NCBI RefSeq assembly: GCF_001680005.1
Contig: NC_033569.1
Span: forward strand, 558,001-622,000
Length of the DNA: 64,000 nucleotides
Source of the DNA: Plasmodium coatneyi
Taxonomy: Eukaryota; Apicomplexa; Aconoidasida; Haemosporida; Plasmodiidae
Direction of reading: 5' to 3'
In this document: piece after piece, positions 42,137-53,068 of the stretch
How positions within the stretch are numbered: position 1 is the first letter of the stretch
How the letters are laid out: each line of letters starts with the position of its first letter
Position numbers and translations under genes: made by a program
Notes under the pieces: model-generated
Database searches by the model: none
The model's input: only the letters and a program-made list of their open reading frames with translations
Told to the model about the DNA's origin: nothing

Positions 42137-45100
42137 GTCCCCAATTTTATAGCACTGTACACCTTTTTTTTTATTTTTATTTTAACGTTCATTTATTCTT
42201 TTGCATTGTTATATTTTTCTTTTAAGCATTATATTTTTTTTTTCATATTTTTTTTTATTGTATTCCTCTGCTTTATTTTACACTTTCCTCATTTTTCTTT
42301 TTACCACTGCTTCTCGTCACCTGCAAATGTTAGAAAACTGGAACATTTCATTTACAACAGTTTTTATCATATGTTATATGATAAAAGGAGGAAGCAAGAT
42401 ACATTCCTTTGAAATCTTTGCATAAGTAAAAAGGAGTAGGCATGTGTTTTGCTGTGTAATTGTCCTTTGTATTTTTTTTTTTTTTTGTGCATAACAGCAC
42501 AATTTTACCTGCAATGTTATTTCTATGCATGCCTATTATCTACATGCATGTGTAATCGCACTTGTACGTTTGGACAACCCTCCAGCGTATGTAGTAGTAA
42601 CATACTTTAACATTACATTCTCCCGAATGCCCGGGCATAGGTGCACATATGTATGCTTTAGAGTCCATGCATAAATGAGGGACACACAAGTTGCTTAATC
42701 CATGTAACCATCACCATCACACTGCGCGTTTTTGTTATAGTGGCGCCACCCAATCGTTTTACCTTCCCTGCGGAGGCCTTTTTTCTTACACATAAATTTA
42801 AACACTGGAGTGTTTAAAGTTGTAATTTATATTTTTTTTTTTTTTTTTTTACATTTTAAAATATGCGTTAATTCCAGAGAAAGCAAGGCACACACCTGTG
42901 TATTGCATTGCGTCGATTTTATTTTTTGTCAAACAGCACATGTTGGTTGCAGTGTTTAGCAGTTGCAACTGTGTTGGCGTTGGCGTTAGCTATTGTGTTA
43001 GCGTATTCATTCTCGCTAGCGTTTACCTTTTCTTTTTCGCCTGAGCCTATGTAGACATTTCACACCCTTGCGTGGTGCAGGCATATATAAGCACACGCCC
43101 GCACATCAGTGCAACGAGTCATCAGTCTACCTGCGCATCCATCGATAGGGCGTGCAAATGAAACACTGTGCAGCAATTTCGCAGACAATTTTGTGTAAAT
43201 AACATTTTGTATTTCGTAAGTGAGAACCCCATCATTTGGGAGGGGAACGAAGTACGTACTCACCTAACCTCCACACATATAGCAAACATGCAGTCAGCAT
43301 TTCTCTGATGCCTTTGCAGTCTACAGTGGAACATCGTGGTGCCATACACACACGTATATTAGCCTGCATACATGTTTGTATTATCCGGGCGCATGCGCGT
43401 GCATCCAACCTTTTTAATAAAAAGTAGCATATCTGATTTATGATCCATAACCAACCAGTTTATGTAAACTGAACACCTTTCCATTGAACGCACAAGTCCT
43501 GTAGACATTACTTGCGCTTTCATGTTTGCATATGTTACCTTTTCCACGAAGGAGAGATATACATATACCACACGTTTGTTCAAAACAGACGTTCATGCGC
43601 GTATATAACATATGCACCAATTTCATATCCGCGTACTTTGAAAAAAAAAAAAAAAAAAACGTGGCACAATTTGGCTTTATGTAGAACGCAGCATGCGTAT
43701 GCAGAAATGTGGAGCATTCTTCCAACATTCGTTATGTGAAAATTGTTACATATTTTTGTAAGCAGGGAGTGATCACTTTATTATTTATTTTATTCATTTT
43801 TTTTTTTTTTCATATTTATGCTGCGACGAACGGCGCAACAACAGTTGCCATTTTGTATCATAAGTGAATGAACCTTTTCGTGCGCAAAAAATAAAATAAA
43901 CAAACGAGCTAACGATCGTATTCGTATAGCGAGCGCATTGAGGGAAAAAAAATTTTTAGTGTGAAAAAAGACACAGGAGCAAAAATAAAATGTAAGAAAT
44001 TTTTTTTTGCCTGCTTGCTCACATTTTTTTCCAAAGATCTGTTCTGATGCACAGCTTTTGCGCGTGCGCCAGCTCCTGTCCACCGTTGTTGAGTGCCACA
44101 GCGGGGCATGTACGTATTCTACGTACCATGTGCACGTGTAAATGAATTTTTTTTTCACCTTTTTTTTTGTGTTTCAAAAAAATCCCTGCCGCTGATCTGT
44201 TTTTTTCTTTTTTTTTTTGCGCACATTACTAGCCGCGTGTAGTTATCCGTGAATAGGACGGCGAATGTTCATTCCATGATAGCTTTTTTTTTTTTTTTTT
44301 TTTTTCCTTGTATTCCTGAACAGCGCATAGAGGCATATAGAATAACTTTTTCGGCCCCATTATGAGCGACTGTGTGTACCTTTACACGTGCGTGCGAATG
44401 TGCTCTTGTACATGGAGTTTTCCCCTACAGAGCGCATTTTGTGCATTGCGTTAATTCATGATATATTTTCCCCTTTTTTTCTTACAAAAGGGCACCTCGA
44501 AGTTTCTGCCTTGCGTGAATTTTTTTTCATTCTTTTTTATTATTATTTTATTATTTTTTTTGTCCTTTTTTTTTTTGCGTTCTCCCCCTTTCCATTTTAT
44601 TCTCTTTTCCTTTTTGTTAAAAACTAATGCTTAGAATAAATCTACCGCGCGAGGCACCTCAGCAGCGAAATGACAACACATGGTAGCCCTGCATGCACAA
44701 TCTGCAAAGAGAGCATCATGCGACATCTTAGTAGACCTTTTTTTTTATCGCGATTTCGTAGCATACCTTTTCCTATTGCAGTTTTTCGCAGCCATTTTCA
44801 TTAGTGTATTTTTTTTTTTTTGTTTTCTTTTTGATTACCATAAAGCGCGTTTGCGTGCGCGACGCGGCCCCATAATTTTTTGATCCATACATTTTCACGA
44901 TACATTTTTTTTTTTTTCGTATATTTTAGCATATGCGAATGACGAGACCCTTTTTTGTGTTACACAAACAAAGAGAAAAATACGTGCTTCGGCATTTTTG
45001 CAGTTCGTATTTTTTACGATCAATTTTTTTTTTTTTAAATACAGATATGTAGATGTGTACATACCAACATATGCTTTCACCGGACAGTTTGCATTGCAGA

Positions 45101-45411
45101 CTTTTTTTTTCTTCCATTTTTTCTCTTTTCTCAAAGACAACATTGTGATAGTCGTCACCCTTCGCGAAGGCCGAATGCGACAGTGTGATTTTTTTTTTAT
45201 TTTTTTTACGCTGCTTGAACAGTTTTACTACATTTCGTTATGAGCGAATAGTTCTGCTTCACACATGACTATTCTACTTATGTCAAAAATACGTTTGTTT
45301 CAGTTATAATTTTTTTTTTTTTTTTTTTTTTCACCCTTCCCACGTAATAGTTTTCAGGGTAGAGTCTCTTTTGTGCATAATCATCACTTATGCTTTAAAA
45401 ATACACAAAAG

Positions 45412-45443
<32 letters not shown>

Positions 45444-46062
45444 GTGCGTACAACGGTGTATAGTTACACATAGTGAAGAATATAAAAGTGTAGATTACAG
45501 CCAAAGGACGGAGCTTCTAACATTTTACATAGCATCAAGTGTGTGTGTAAATTTAGTTGACCCCTTTAGCATTTTTTTTTTTTATTCCATTTCGTTGAAG
45601 CAGATTTTGTGCTTGGCATGTGAGCAAACGCCCATGTGGGACTTCGCTGATATATGCCTCCTATAGTGCACAAGACCCCAAGGGATCCGACCCTTTGTCC
45701 ATAAATAGAGCCCCATTTCGAGGGTAGACATTTTCTAGGCACATGCCCTGCCTCAGTTTTGTGAGCACGCAGACACGTGGGTACACATATATGTAAGTGC
45801 CTATGCCTGTTGTTGTGTTTTTTCTGTGAAAATGTAGAGTAACTATTTTTTCACATCGAGCAAATAAAAGAGCGCGCTTCCATCGTAGAGTAGTATGATT
45901 TACTCACTCCTTGGGAGAGGGAGGTGCGTTCATTTGAGCATACATGTGTATGTACACGATAGATGCACCCACCTTTAGGTGCATGCGCGCATATATATAC
46001 ACGTTTTATGTTGTTATAGTGCTAACAAGCTCGTGGGTTGTTTCTTTTCCAATTTTTGTACG

Positions 46063-46093
<31 letters not shown>

Positions 46094-46127
46094 GATCACC
46101 TTTCCTCAAACGAAATAAGCCGCCAAA
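39295..46127. other. long gene-poor intergenic region
   Basis: About 6.8 kb without a convincing gene. It holds many poly(T)/poly(A) tracts (up to about 30 at 42097-42131, 45420-45440 and 46063-46093), ACGTAC/TGCATGC-like alternating sequence, and small Phe/Lys-rich frames that look random. I saw no tRNA or rRNA. It may be long untranslated leader and promoter DNA of the 1802-residue gene to the right, or hold noncoding RNA. It is not AT-rich enough for a Plasmodium centromere. Confidence 0.55.
40126..40262. repeat. short T-rich tandem repeat
   Basis: About three copies of TTTTTTGTGTACTTTTTATA-GGTAAA followed by shortened GGGTACTTTTTT units. Confidence 0.75.
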
Positions 46128-49100
46128 ATGAATAAAATTACGCTGGCTAATAGATACCACGACCACATGTACCATTACATGAACAACCAGCCAGTGAGGA
46201 AGGAAGAATTCACGTACTTCGATGGCAAGCAGGTGGATGTCAACTCGGTGGGTGAAGACACAACTATACTCAGCGGTACTAGTCTGGGCGAGGAAAAAAT
46301 TAATGGTACGAACACACAACAGGGTAAGGCCAACAAAAGGAGCGCATTGTCTGGAAACAGGAAGAAAAATGATCAGATTAATAGTTCCAGTTGTGAGGGT
46401 TTGACAAATAAAGCGGCGAACGGGACGGGGCTGAAAATCCCCAGCAAAAGAAGCGATAACCATAACAACAGCGTGAGGGGTGTAAGCAGTGGTAATGCTG
46501 ACACAGGTGCTGTGGTCGGTGCAACAATAGCGTCCGTGATTTCCTGTCATAACCGTGGGACAGCGGACATACGAAGCGATAAAACAGTCCCTAACTTTAG
46601 ATGCAGCATATATGGCGAAGTGAACCTGGCCGAGGGTGTCAACTACCATCCAATACAATACGAAAGTACAGATAGACACGTGGACAAGGGAGAGAATAAG
46701 AAGGCACAGGTGTTGAATGAACAAGCCTTTGAAATGATGGGGACTAACTTATTAGGAAAGGATAAGGCCAGTTTTGAAGATCCCTTTACCAATAATTTTA
46801 GTGGAGCTCAGCGTGGCTTCAGCAACAAGATGGACCTAAGCAACATAAGGCGACTTGTGAACCACACGAACAGGAGCTTCGAAAAGTCGGAGCAAGCTGT
46901 AATACCGTTTGATAAGTGTTCCAATCGGGACAGGCATATAAATGGCCAAGAGGAAGACGACGCTGAAGAAAAGGACGAAAAGGGGGAACTTCGCAATATG
47001 CTCAATTGCAGTTTTTCCACACATTACAGGAGTGACACTGTCGAGGGGGGGACCACGTCCAGCGATGTGAAAGAAGTATCTCCTGTCGTCAGCGCCGTGT
47101 ATGACTGTGGAAATCCCTGTGGAGCAGAAAAGCGAAGCAAGAAGCAATGGAAGAGGGGGAATGGGAAGAGGGACCCGCCATCTAGCGATAATAAGGGGAA
47201 AACCTCAATCGATTGCGACGATAGAAGCAGCGAAGAGCATACGGGGAATAACAACGACGGCATCGGCAAGGAAGGCAAGGCGAGTAGTAATAACGTCCAC
47301 CGAAACGGCAGTATCGGAAGCAAGAACAAAAAAGGCAACAGGAACAAGCACCAGAACAAGAAAAATAGCAAAAGAAAGAACAGCGCCAATAAGGCAGAGA
47401 CGAGGGCCAGAGATGTGCACGCTGAGGTTGGGGGGGATGAAGATGCCACTAACGAAACGAATGACACTAACGAGGCAAACAGCGTTAACGGCTCATGCAC
47501 CCCAAAAAACACCAAAACCACCAATGGTGCAAACAAAAAGACGCAGAAGAACGGAGTGAAGGTAAACCAAAACAGGTGCCCCATGCAGAACGACACGAAC
47601 AACGCCGCTCAATCCCCCAATGGGGCAGATGACCTAGTAAATTTGTCTACGCTGCAAAATTGTACCAACAGTAGGGGCAGCCCTGTAGATGGTTCCAACG
47701 CGAGCACGATGAAGAGCCCGGGAGAAGATGTAGACCTGCTTTTTTTTCGCGAAAATGATGATCCTTTGGAGGAACGTTATATGTTGTTGGAAGAAAATGA
47801 TTACGGAGTTCACAAGGTGAAGGAAAGGGCTGAAAAAAAGGACACTGCCGGTTTGAATAACACTTTCAGCATATTAAGGAATAACCTGTATCATATCTTT
47901 AGCGATTCGTGCGATGAGCAGTGGAGCGACGAGTGCCTCGTGGGGAGTTTGGACGGCGACGCGGGTAGAAGTAGGAACAGGGAAAGCGAAAGCGTTAGTT
48001 TCGTGGAAAAGACTGGAGTTGACACGCATAAGAGCGACATGCATAGGGGTCCTATACACAGCGCAGTGGGACAAAAGGGACTGGCGCAAAGTGGCTTTAT
48101 GGAACGAGGCTTGATGCAACACGAGTTGATTCAACGCGCCTTGATTAATCAGTTGGGCGCCGTACAGCTCCCTTTGTACGAAGAGGATGCAGAGGCGGAG
48201 AAGGAGGACAAGTTGGGAATTAATGACCTTCGCGATGACAGAAGCGCATTCAGGGGTGAATGCCCTTTAAGCGATACGCCGTGTAGCGGTTTACTACAGG
48301 GTCCATGCATGAGCGGGCTGATGGGTAATGTGCCCTGCGTGCCTACTGTGAGGGAAATTGTACCCCACAACAGATACGGCCTAAGCAGCGTTTCCGGTGT
48401 CAGCAGTATTGGCAACGTTGGTGGCAGTGTGGTGAACAATCCAACTGGGCACGGCGTGAATGTAGAGCACCAATCGCCCTTCGTGCTGAACAATCAGAAG
48501 AGAACCAATTTGAGCGGAGCAGTCGGGAAGATTTGCGGAATGGAGACGCACCAGAACAGTCTCAATGGAAACGCAACTAACGGAAGGGAAAATGCAAATA
48601 CCCATAAGTCCAAAAAAACAGGAGGAAATGAAAATATGATTGTTGAGAGACCCGTAACATTAAATAACACCCAAATGTTAGAGGCATTTATGCAAGGGAG
48701 GCTTTGTCTAAGTTGCGATTCGCTTGATCATCCCATGCCATTATGTCCGAACAATTCCTTTGTCTGTCCAAACTGCCATAATATTTCCCATAGAGGAAAT
48801 GATTGTCCAATGAAGTGCCGTTTTTGTCTCAAATACCATGTGGGTGTATCCATCATGGATTGTTTAAAGAAGGCAAGAATACAGTGTGAAAAGAATTTTC
48901 CAAATGAAGAAAAGAACGAAACAAACAGAGTGGGAAAGAATGTTAAAGGTAACGACGATAGGGTTAATGTAGGACCAAGATTTGATATAACTACAAGGCC
49001 TGATAATTCCTATGGAAGGAGTGTATATGTATCGAATTTGAGCGAAGACATAACGAACGTACAGCTGAGGGACGCCATTAACAACCACTTAGAGAATGGA

Positions 49101-51536
49101 TACGTAGTAAATATAGACAGACAGGATGGCTACGCATTTGTGGAGTTATCTAATTTGACCTCTACTTTCCAATTGGTGCAGAAATCCATTAACATCAATT
49201 TTAGGAAGTTAAAAATACAGTTTAAAAAAACAGGGCAATTTTTGATACCAGACAATTTGTCTTTAAGTGCGAATAATGTGGCTACGTTTGGTTTACACCG
49301 AGGTGGGGTAGGGGGAGCTACCCTTGTGCAGAACAAGCTGGGCAGGAACACTACCACTGCTGTCTGTAGGAAGAACACATCGAATGGTGCGAATAGTAAT
49401 GCGCTGAGAAGCGAAAGCGGTGCCACCAGTGGGAACGCTGTCGACGTTTGTACCAGGTTGAGGCTGGGAGGAAGTAACAACAGCGCAGACGGGGCCGCTT
49501 TACCGGGCGGGGCCGACAGCAAGGGAAAATACGCGTGCAAATTGATCAGCACGAAGCACCCTAAGGATCAGCAGCAGGGGCAACTGCAACCGGTGCAACA
49601 AACGCAGCCAACGCAACTAATGCAACTAGCACAGTCAGTGCAATCCGCGCAGCAAAGGAAAAACAGACAGAAGGATAACCTCATGGAGGGAAGAGCCGCT
49701 CACACTAACGGCGCCTCCATCTTGGACAAGAACCAGAGCGCAGAAGTCGCCATACTGAGCCAAAAGAAAAACAAACTGATAGGTGAGATGAACCAGGAAA
49801 ATGGAAGAAGGGGAAGACTATCCGATGGAACTGCTCCCATAATGAGTAACAGAGATGGAACTTGCGGCGAAGTCGACGTGGGGTCCCTCCTTCATGGATG
49901 CAAAAATCCTCACAGTGTAGACATTCCAACCGAACAGATGCTGAATTTGCCGAACGACTACCTCTTAGCACAGAACCTGGGATGTGCCAAGATGGGATTA
50001 GTAGAAGAAGGATTGACTCGAAACTACTACGATTTTATGTGCACCAATGGCCTAGCGTTGAAGAGTGGCCATGTGAGGAAAACCATAGATGTAAATAATG
50101 TGCCTCACCTTTCTGCCCTGTATAGCAATAATGCTGGTAACGGTGCAAATGACCTATTCACGAGTGAGGAGGATAAAGTTGGCTTCCTCTACGAAGGAAG
50201 TAAAATACACCTGAGGATGCCAAACGATATGAATGAAAAGAACGAATTACATAAAAGCATGACGACAGAGACGAGCAAAACAACAGCTACCACGACGACC
50301 GCGTCGGACAATATGTTGAACACGCAGCTCTTTAATGGTGTCTCCCCCGTCAGGAGAAGTTTGCACAAATTTGATGATCTCATGAAGGAGACCCATCTGC
50401 CTACGTGCATGCATGTCAGGGGGGATGCCACCATGAACGGAAAATTGACAAGTGGTTTGAATACTTCCCTGGAGGATGGGATGTTCGCAGGTGGAAGTAT
50501 TTCCCTCAGTCGCATGGAAGAGAGGGATAGGGGCAACGGCGAATTTGGAGGCGCATTTAGTGGTGAGTATGGCTGTGCTTACGTGGGCCCTTACAAGGAC
50601 CACTTCACCCCTGATGGACATAACGACAGCCATTACCGCACCAGCAGCGACAACAACAATAATAACAATAGTAACTACCAGAGCAACCACCACGGCAACC
50701 ATAACAGGAACGTGTCGGAGGGCCGACCCAACATAGACCTAAAATCAATCGTTGATAACGCCATCGAAGTGAACCACGACACCATGAATTATGACCAGGT
50801 CAGTTTTGCCAACGCGGTGGGGGAGGGTCCTCTCCAGGATGATGTTTCTGCCTCGCCTGCTAATGCTCCTGGTGCGTACCACTCCAACGAAAAATACACA
50901 GGTCAAAGTAAAATGTACAGTAATAAACAAGGCATAGTTGGGCCCTACTTAAATTTTGAGACAGGCGTCAACGGGAACAACATATGGAGGGACAAAAACT
51001 GTGGTAGTAGTGACAGTCGCCATCCCCCTGATTTGAAACATTCGTACAATAACATTTGCGACGATATGTTTTTTGGGAACCACGACATCTATGATGTATT
51101 TTCTCGGTTCAATGGGATTAAGTTGGATGAGGACAGCGGTAGCGGCGCGATTAGCAACGGGGTTGGCCACCCTTTTCCCATGGGAAGTAATCAGCACAAC
51201 GACAGCTGCAATGGAAATTCCAACTGTGGTCAGAACGCCGTGCACCAGGTGCAACCTTCTCCAAATGAGGCAACGGATGAGGAGAACAAAATGAAGTTGG
51301 AAGAGGAAAACAGAGTTAAGTTCGTAAACCTCAGCTCTGAAATGTTTCAACAATTGAGTGACCTTTCTGCAAAGGAAGACGTAGACCCTTTGGAAAACTC
51401 CTACGTGAGCAGCATGAAGTACAAGGAGCTGGATGCCATTGAGAAAGATTTGGAGAAGCACATCAAGGCTTTGTGGAACCTGCGCAAAATAAAGTTGGTG
51501 AAGTCGCACGATATTCCGCATAGCGAATTTGTGTAG
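46128..51536 (+). CDS. large RNA-binding protein with zinc knuckles and an RRM, 1802 aa
   Basis: Single exon, start AAAATGAATAAAATTACG. Domain block in the middle: a CCHC knuckle CLSCDSLDHPMPLC (about residue 862), a second CPNCHNISHRGNDC (about 883), a third variant CRFCLKYHVGVSIMDC (about 899), then an RRM at about 964-1035 with RNP2-like VYVSNL and RNP1-like DGYAFVEL. The long arms on both sides are low-complexity Asn/Ser/Gly/Lys sequence, with a Gln-rich patch near 1145-1175 and an Asn run near 1505. The last 70 residues (SSEMFQQLSDLSAKED to LWNLRKIKL) are likely helical, perhaps coiled coil. The domains point to single-stranded RNA binding and post-transcriptional control; target and compartment are unknown. 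No intron is needed. Confidence 0.85.
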   Translation: MNKITLANRYHDHMYHYMNNQPVRKEEFTYFDGKQVDVNSVGEDTTILSGTSLGEEKINGTNTQQGKANKRSALSGNRKKNDQINSSSCEGLTNKAANGTGLKIPSKRSDNHNNSVRGVSSGNADTGAVVGATIASVISCHNRGTADIRSDKTVPNFRCSIYGEVNLAEGVNYHPIQYESTDRHVDKGENKKAQVLNEQAFEMMGTNLLGKDKASFEDPFTNNFSGAQRGFSNKMDLSNIRRLVNHTNRSFEKSEQAVIPFDKCSNRDRHINGQEEDDAEEKDEKGELRNMLNCSFSTHYRSDTVEGGTTSSDVKEVSPVVSAVYDCGNPCGAEKRSKKQWKRGNGKRDPPSSDNKGKTSIDCDDRSSEEHTGNNNDGIGKEGKASSNNVHRNGSIGSKNKKGNRNKHQNKKNSKRKNSANKAETRARDVHAEVGGDEDATNETNDTNEANSVNGSCTPKNTKTTNGANKKTQKNGVKVNQNRCPMQNDTNNAAQSPNGADDLVNLSTLQNCTNSRGSPVDGSNASTMKSPGEDVDLLFFRENDDPLEERYMLLEENDYGVHKVKERAEKKDTAGLNNTFSILRNNLYHIFSDSCDEQWSDECLVGSLDGDAGRSRNRESESVSFVEKTGVDTHKSDMHRGPIHSAVGQKGLAQSGFMERGLMQHELIQRALINQLGAVQLPLYEEDAEAEKEDKLGINDLRDDRSAFRGECPLSDTPCSGLLQGPCMSGLMGNVPCVPTVREIVPHNRYGLSSVSGVSSIGNVGGSVVNNPTGHGVNVEHQSPFVLNNQKRTNLSGAVGKICGMETHQNSLNGNATNGRENANTHKSKKTGGNENMIVERPVTLNNTQMLEAFMQGRLCLSCDSLDHPMPLCPNNSFVCPNCHNISHRGNDCPMKCRFCLKYHVGVSIMDCLKKARIQCEKNFPNEEKNETNRVGKNVKGNDDRVNVGPRFDITTRPDNSYGRSVYVSNLSEDITNVQLRDAINNHLENGYVVNIDRQDGYAFVELSNLTSTFQLVQKSININFRKLKIQFKKTGQFLIPDNLSLSANNVATFGLHRGGVGGATLVQNKLGRNTTTAVCRKNTSNGANSNALRSESGATSGNAVDVCTRLRLGGSNNSADGAALPGGADSKGKYACKLISTKHPKDQQQGQLQPVQQTQPTQLMQLAQSVQSAQQRKNRQKDNLMEGRAAHTNGASILDKNQSAEVAILSQKKNKLIGEMNQENGRRGRLSDGTAPIMSNRDGTCGEVDVGSLLHGCKNPHSVDIPTEQMLNLPNDYLLAQNLGCAKMGLVEEGLTRNYYDFMCTNGLALKSGHVRKTIDVNNVPHLSALYSNNAGNGANDLFTSEEDKVGFLYEGSKIHLRMPNDMNEKNELHKSMTTETSKTTATTTTASDNMLNTQLFNGVSPVRRSLHKFDDLMKETHLPTCMHVRGDATMNGKLTSGLNTSLEDGMFAGGSISLSRMEERDRGNGEFGGAFSGEYGCAYVGPYKDHFTPDGHNDSHYRTSSDNNNNNNSNYQSNHHGNHNRNVSEGRPNIDLKSIVDNAIEVNHDTMNYDQVSFANAVGEGPLQDDVSASPANAPGAYHSNEKYTGQSKMYSNKQGIVGPYLNFETGVNGNNIWRDKNCGSSDSRHPPDLKHSYNNICDDMFFGNHDIYDVFSRFNGIKLDEDSGSGAISNGVGHPFPMGSNQHNDSCNGNSNCGQNAVHQVQPSPNEATDEENKMKLEEENRVKFVNLSSEMFQQLSDLSAKEDVDPLENSYVSSMKYKELDAIEKDLEKHIKALWNLRKIKLVKSHDIPHSEFV

Positions 51537-51795
51537 GCCCTACGCAGAGTGCATCCATCCACTGGCAGTGTTCCTCCACCTGGGAAGTGTGTTCCCCTGC
51601 CGTTTGCATCGCAATAAAGCTTAGCAGTATATTGCATGTAGTATATGTAAATGTGTTTGTGTCTAACGTGGGGCCATGCTTATCCACTTATGCCACCCGT
51701 CATGCACATATTCGCGCACGTTTCTCACATGTACACACCTTATGGGCCAGAAAAAGCTGTGCTAAAATGGTAACTCCCCGAGCCTTATCCATTTG

Positions 51796-51830
<35 letters not shown>

Positions 51831-53068
51831 CCACGCATTGTTGCGTCGACGTGTAGTCTACAATTTTGGATCATCAGATTATTACTATCGGTTGAGATTA
51901 TCATTTTTTTTTTTTTTTCTTTTTTTGGAGATTGGAACAGTAGAAGACTTCGAGCGTTTAGCACCCTTCTTATGTCGTGTTGTGTAAAACACGTATGTCA
52001 ATTTATGTACAATGTTGTATAGGGTGTTCACAGTTGTTCGTGGGCGTAGTGATAGGACCTATTTAGTGAAGGGGTCAGTCGGTGTGCATGTATGTGTGGA
52101 ACATTTCCTATAGGTGAGAGGAATCTTCTTCATAAGGGGTGTCCTTTTGTACGCCACGCATGATGGTTGAACGTATTTTCCCAACTTATCGGTATACCAG
52201 AATTGCTAAAAATAGTTCGTACCTTTTGCAATTTGAGAAGGGGTGTGTTGCCGTCCCTATTGGGGTAATTCCATTTGGAAGTTTTTTTCTTCATGCCAAA
52301 GTGCAAGGGTTTTACTTATTCGGTTACAGGGTGCACATCTGTATTGAGAAGTGTTACACATGTCGCAAAGCTTAATGCATGCATGCTTGAGGGACATATG
52401 CTAAAACCAACTGGTGCTACATTGCACGATGATGTGGAACGATCATCTCAGGTAACGTCCCAAATTGGTGATGTTGCTGTTTGGGTGTGGGACTAAATAA
52501 TATTTCTGCGCGGTGTATGCTCGGCTGCTATTTTTTTTTTTTTTTTCTTTTTTTGTGCTTTATCCTTTTGAGGGTGATACACTCGCGTAAGGGCTTACGT
52601 CATTTTAGCGAGTACACCTCATTTGGCGGGTTACAACTCGAAGAGGGGGGTTGATTAATTACACAGCTGGGACTTTTCGCGTCGTTGGCATACGCGTACA
52701 TTTTGACCCGTTTCCACGCTGCACATTTTTCCGCATAATCGGATAGGTACACGTGGTGTGCCCTTCGGAACAGCCATTTGGTGTTTAACCCTTTGGAGAG
52801 GCAAAAAGGGGGGGACGAGGCAGCGCCAGGAATGATGATGGAACACATCACGGCTTGTTAAGGAGGGCGACGTTAATTCGGTAGTTGCCGCTCATTTGCT
52901 GGCTCCATTTGGGGGGTCATTACACACACCCTGTTCTACATTTCAGCCGAACCGAGGTGTTTGGGGGATACATCTGCCAATTGGCCACCAGGGGGAAGGG
53001 AGATCGCTGGGCGGTTGGTGCATAATTCTGAGAAAGCGCTTTCTTCTCCTCCACCGCTCTAACACGCC
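51537..53068. other. intergenic, RNA-binding gene to RbfA-like gene
   Basis: Poly(T) tracts at 51799-51830 and 51905-51919, otherwise unique sequence without a supported gene. Confidence 0.5.

Noticed and set aside
39295..46127. Centromere
   Set aside because: Plasmodium centromeres are a few kb of extreme A/T with short internal repeats. This stretch has too many C/G bases and lacks such repeats.
46014..46724. 236-codon minus-strand frame overlapping the start of the RNA-binding gene
   Set aside because: It is antisense to a long, convincing coding region and ends in a poly(T)-derived Lys run.
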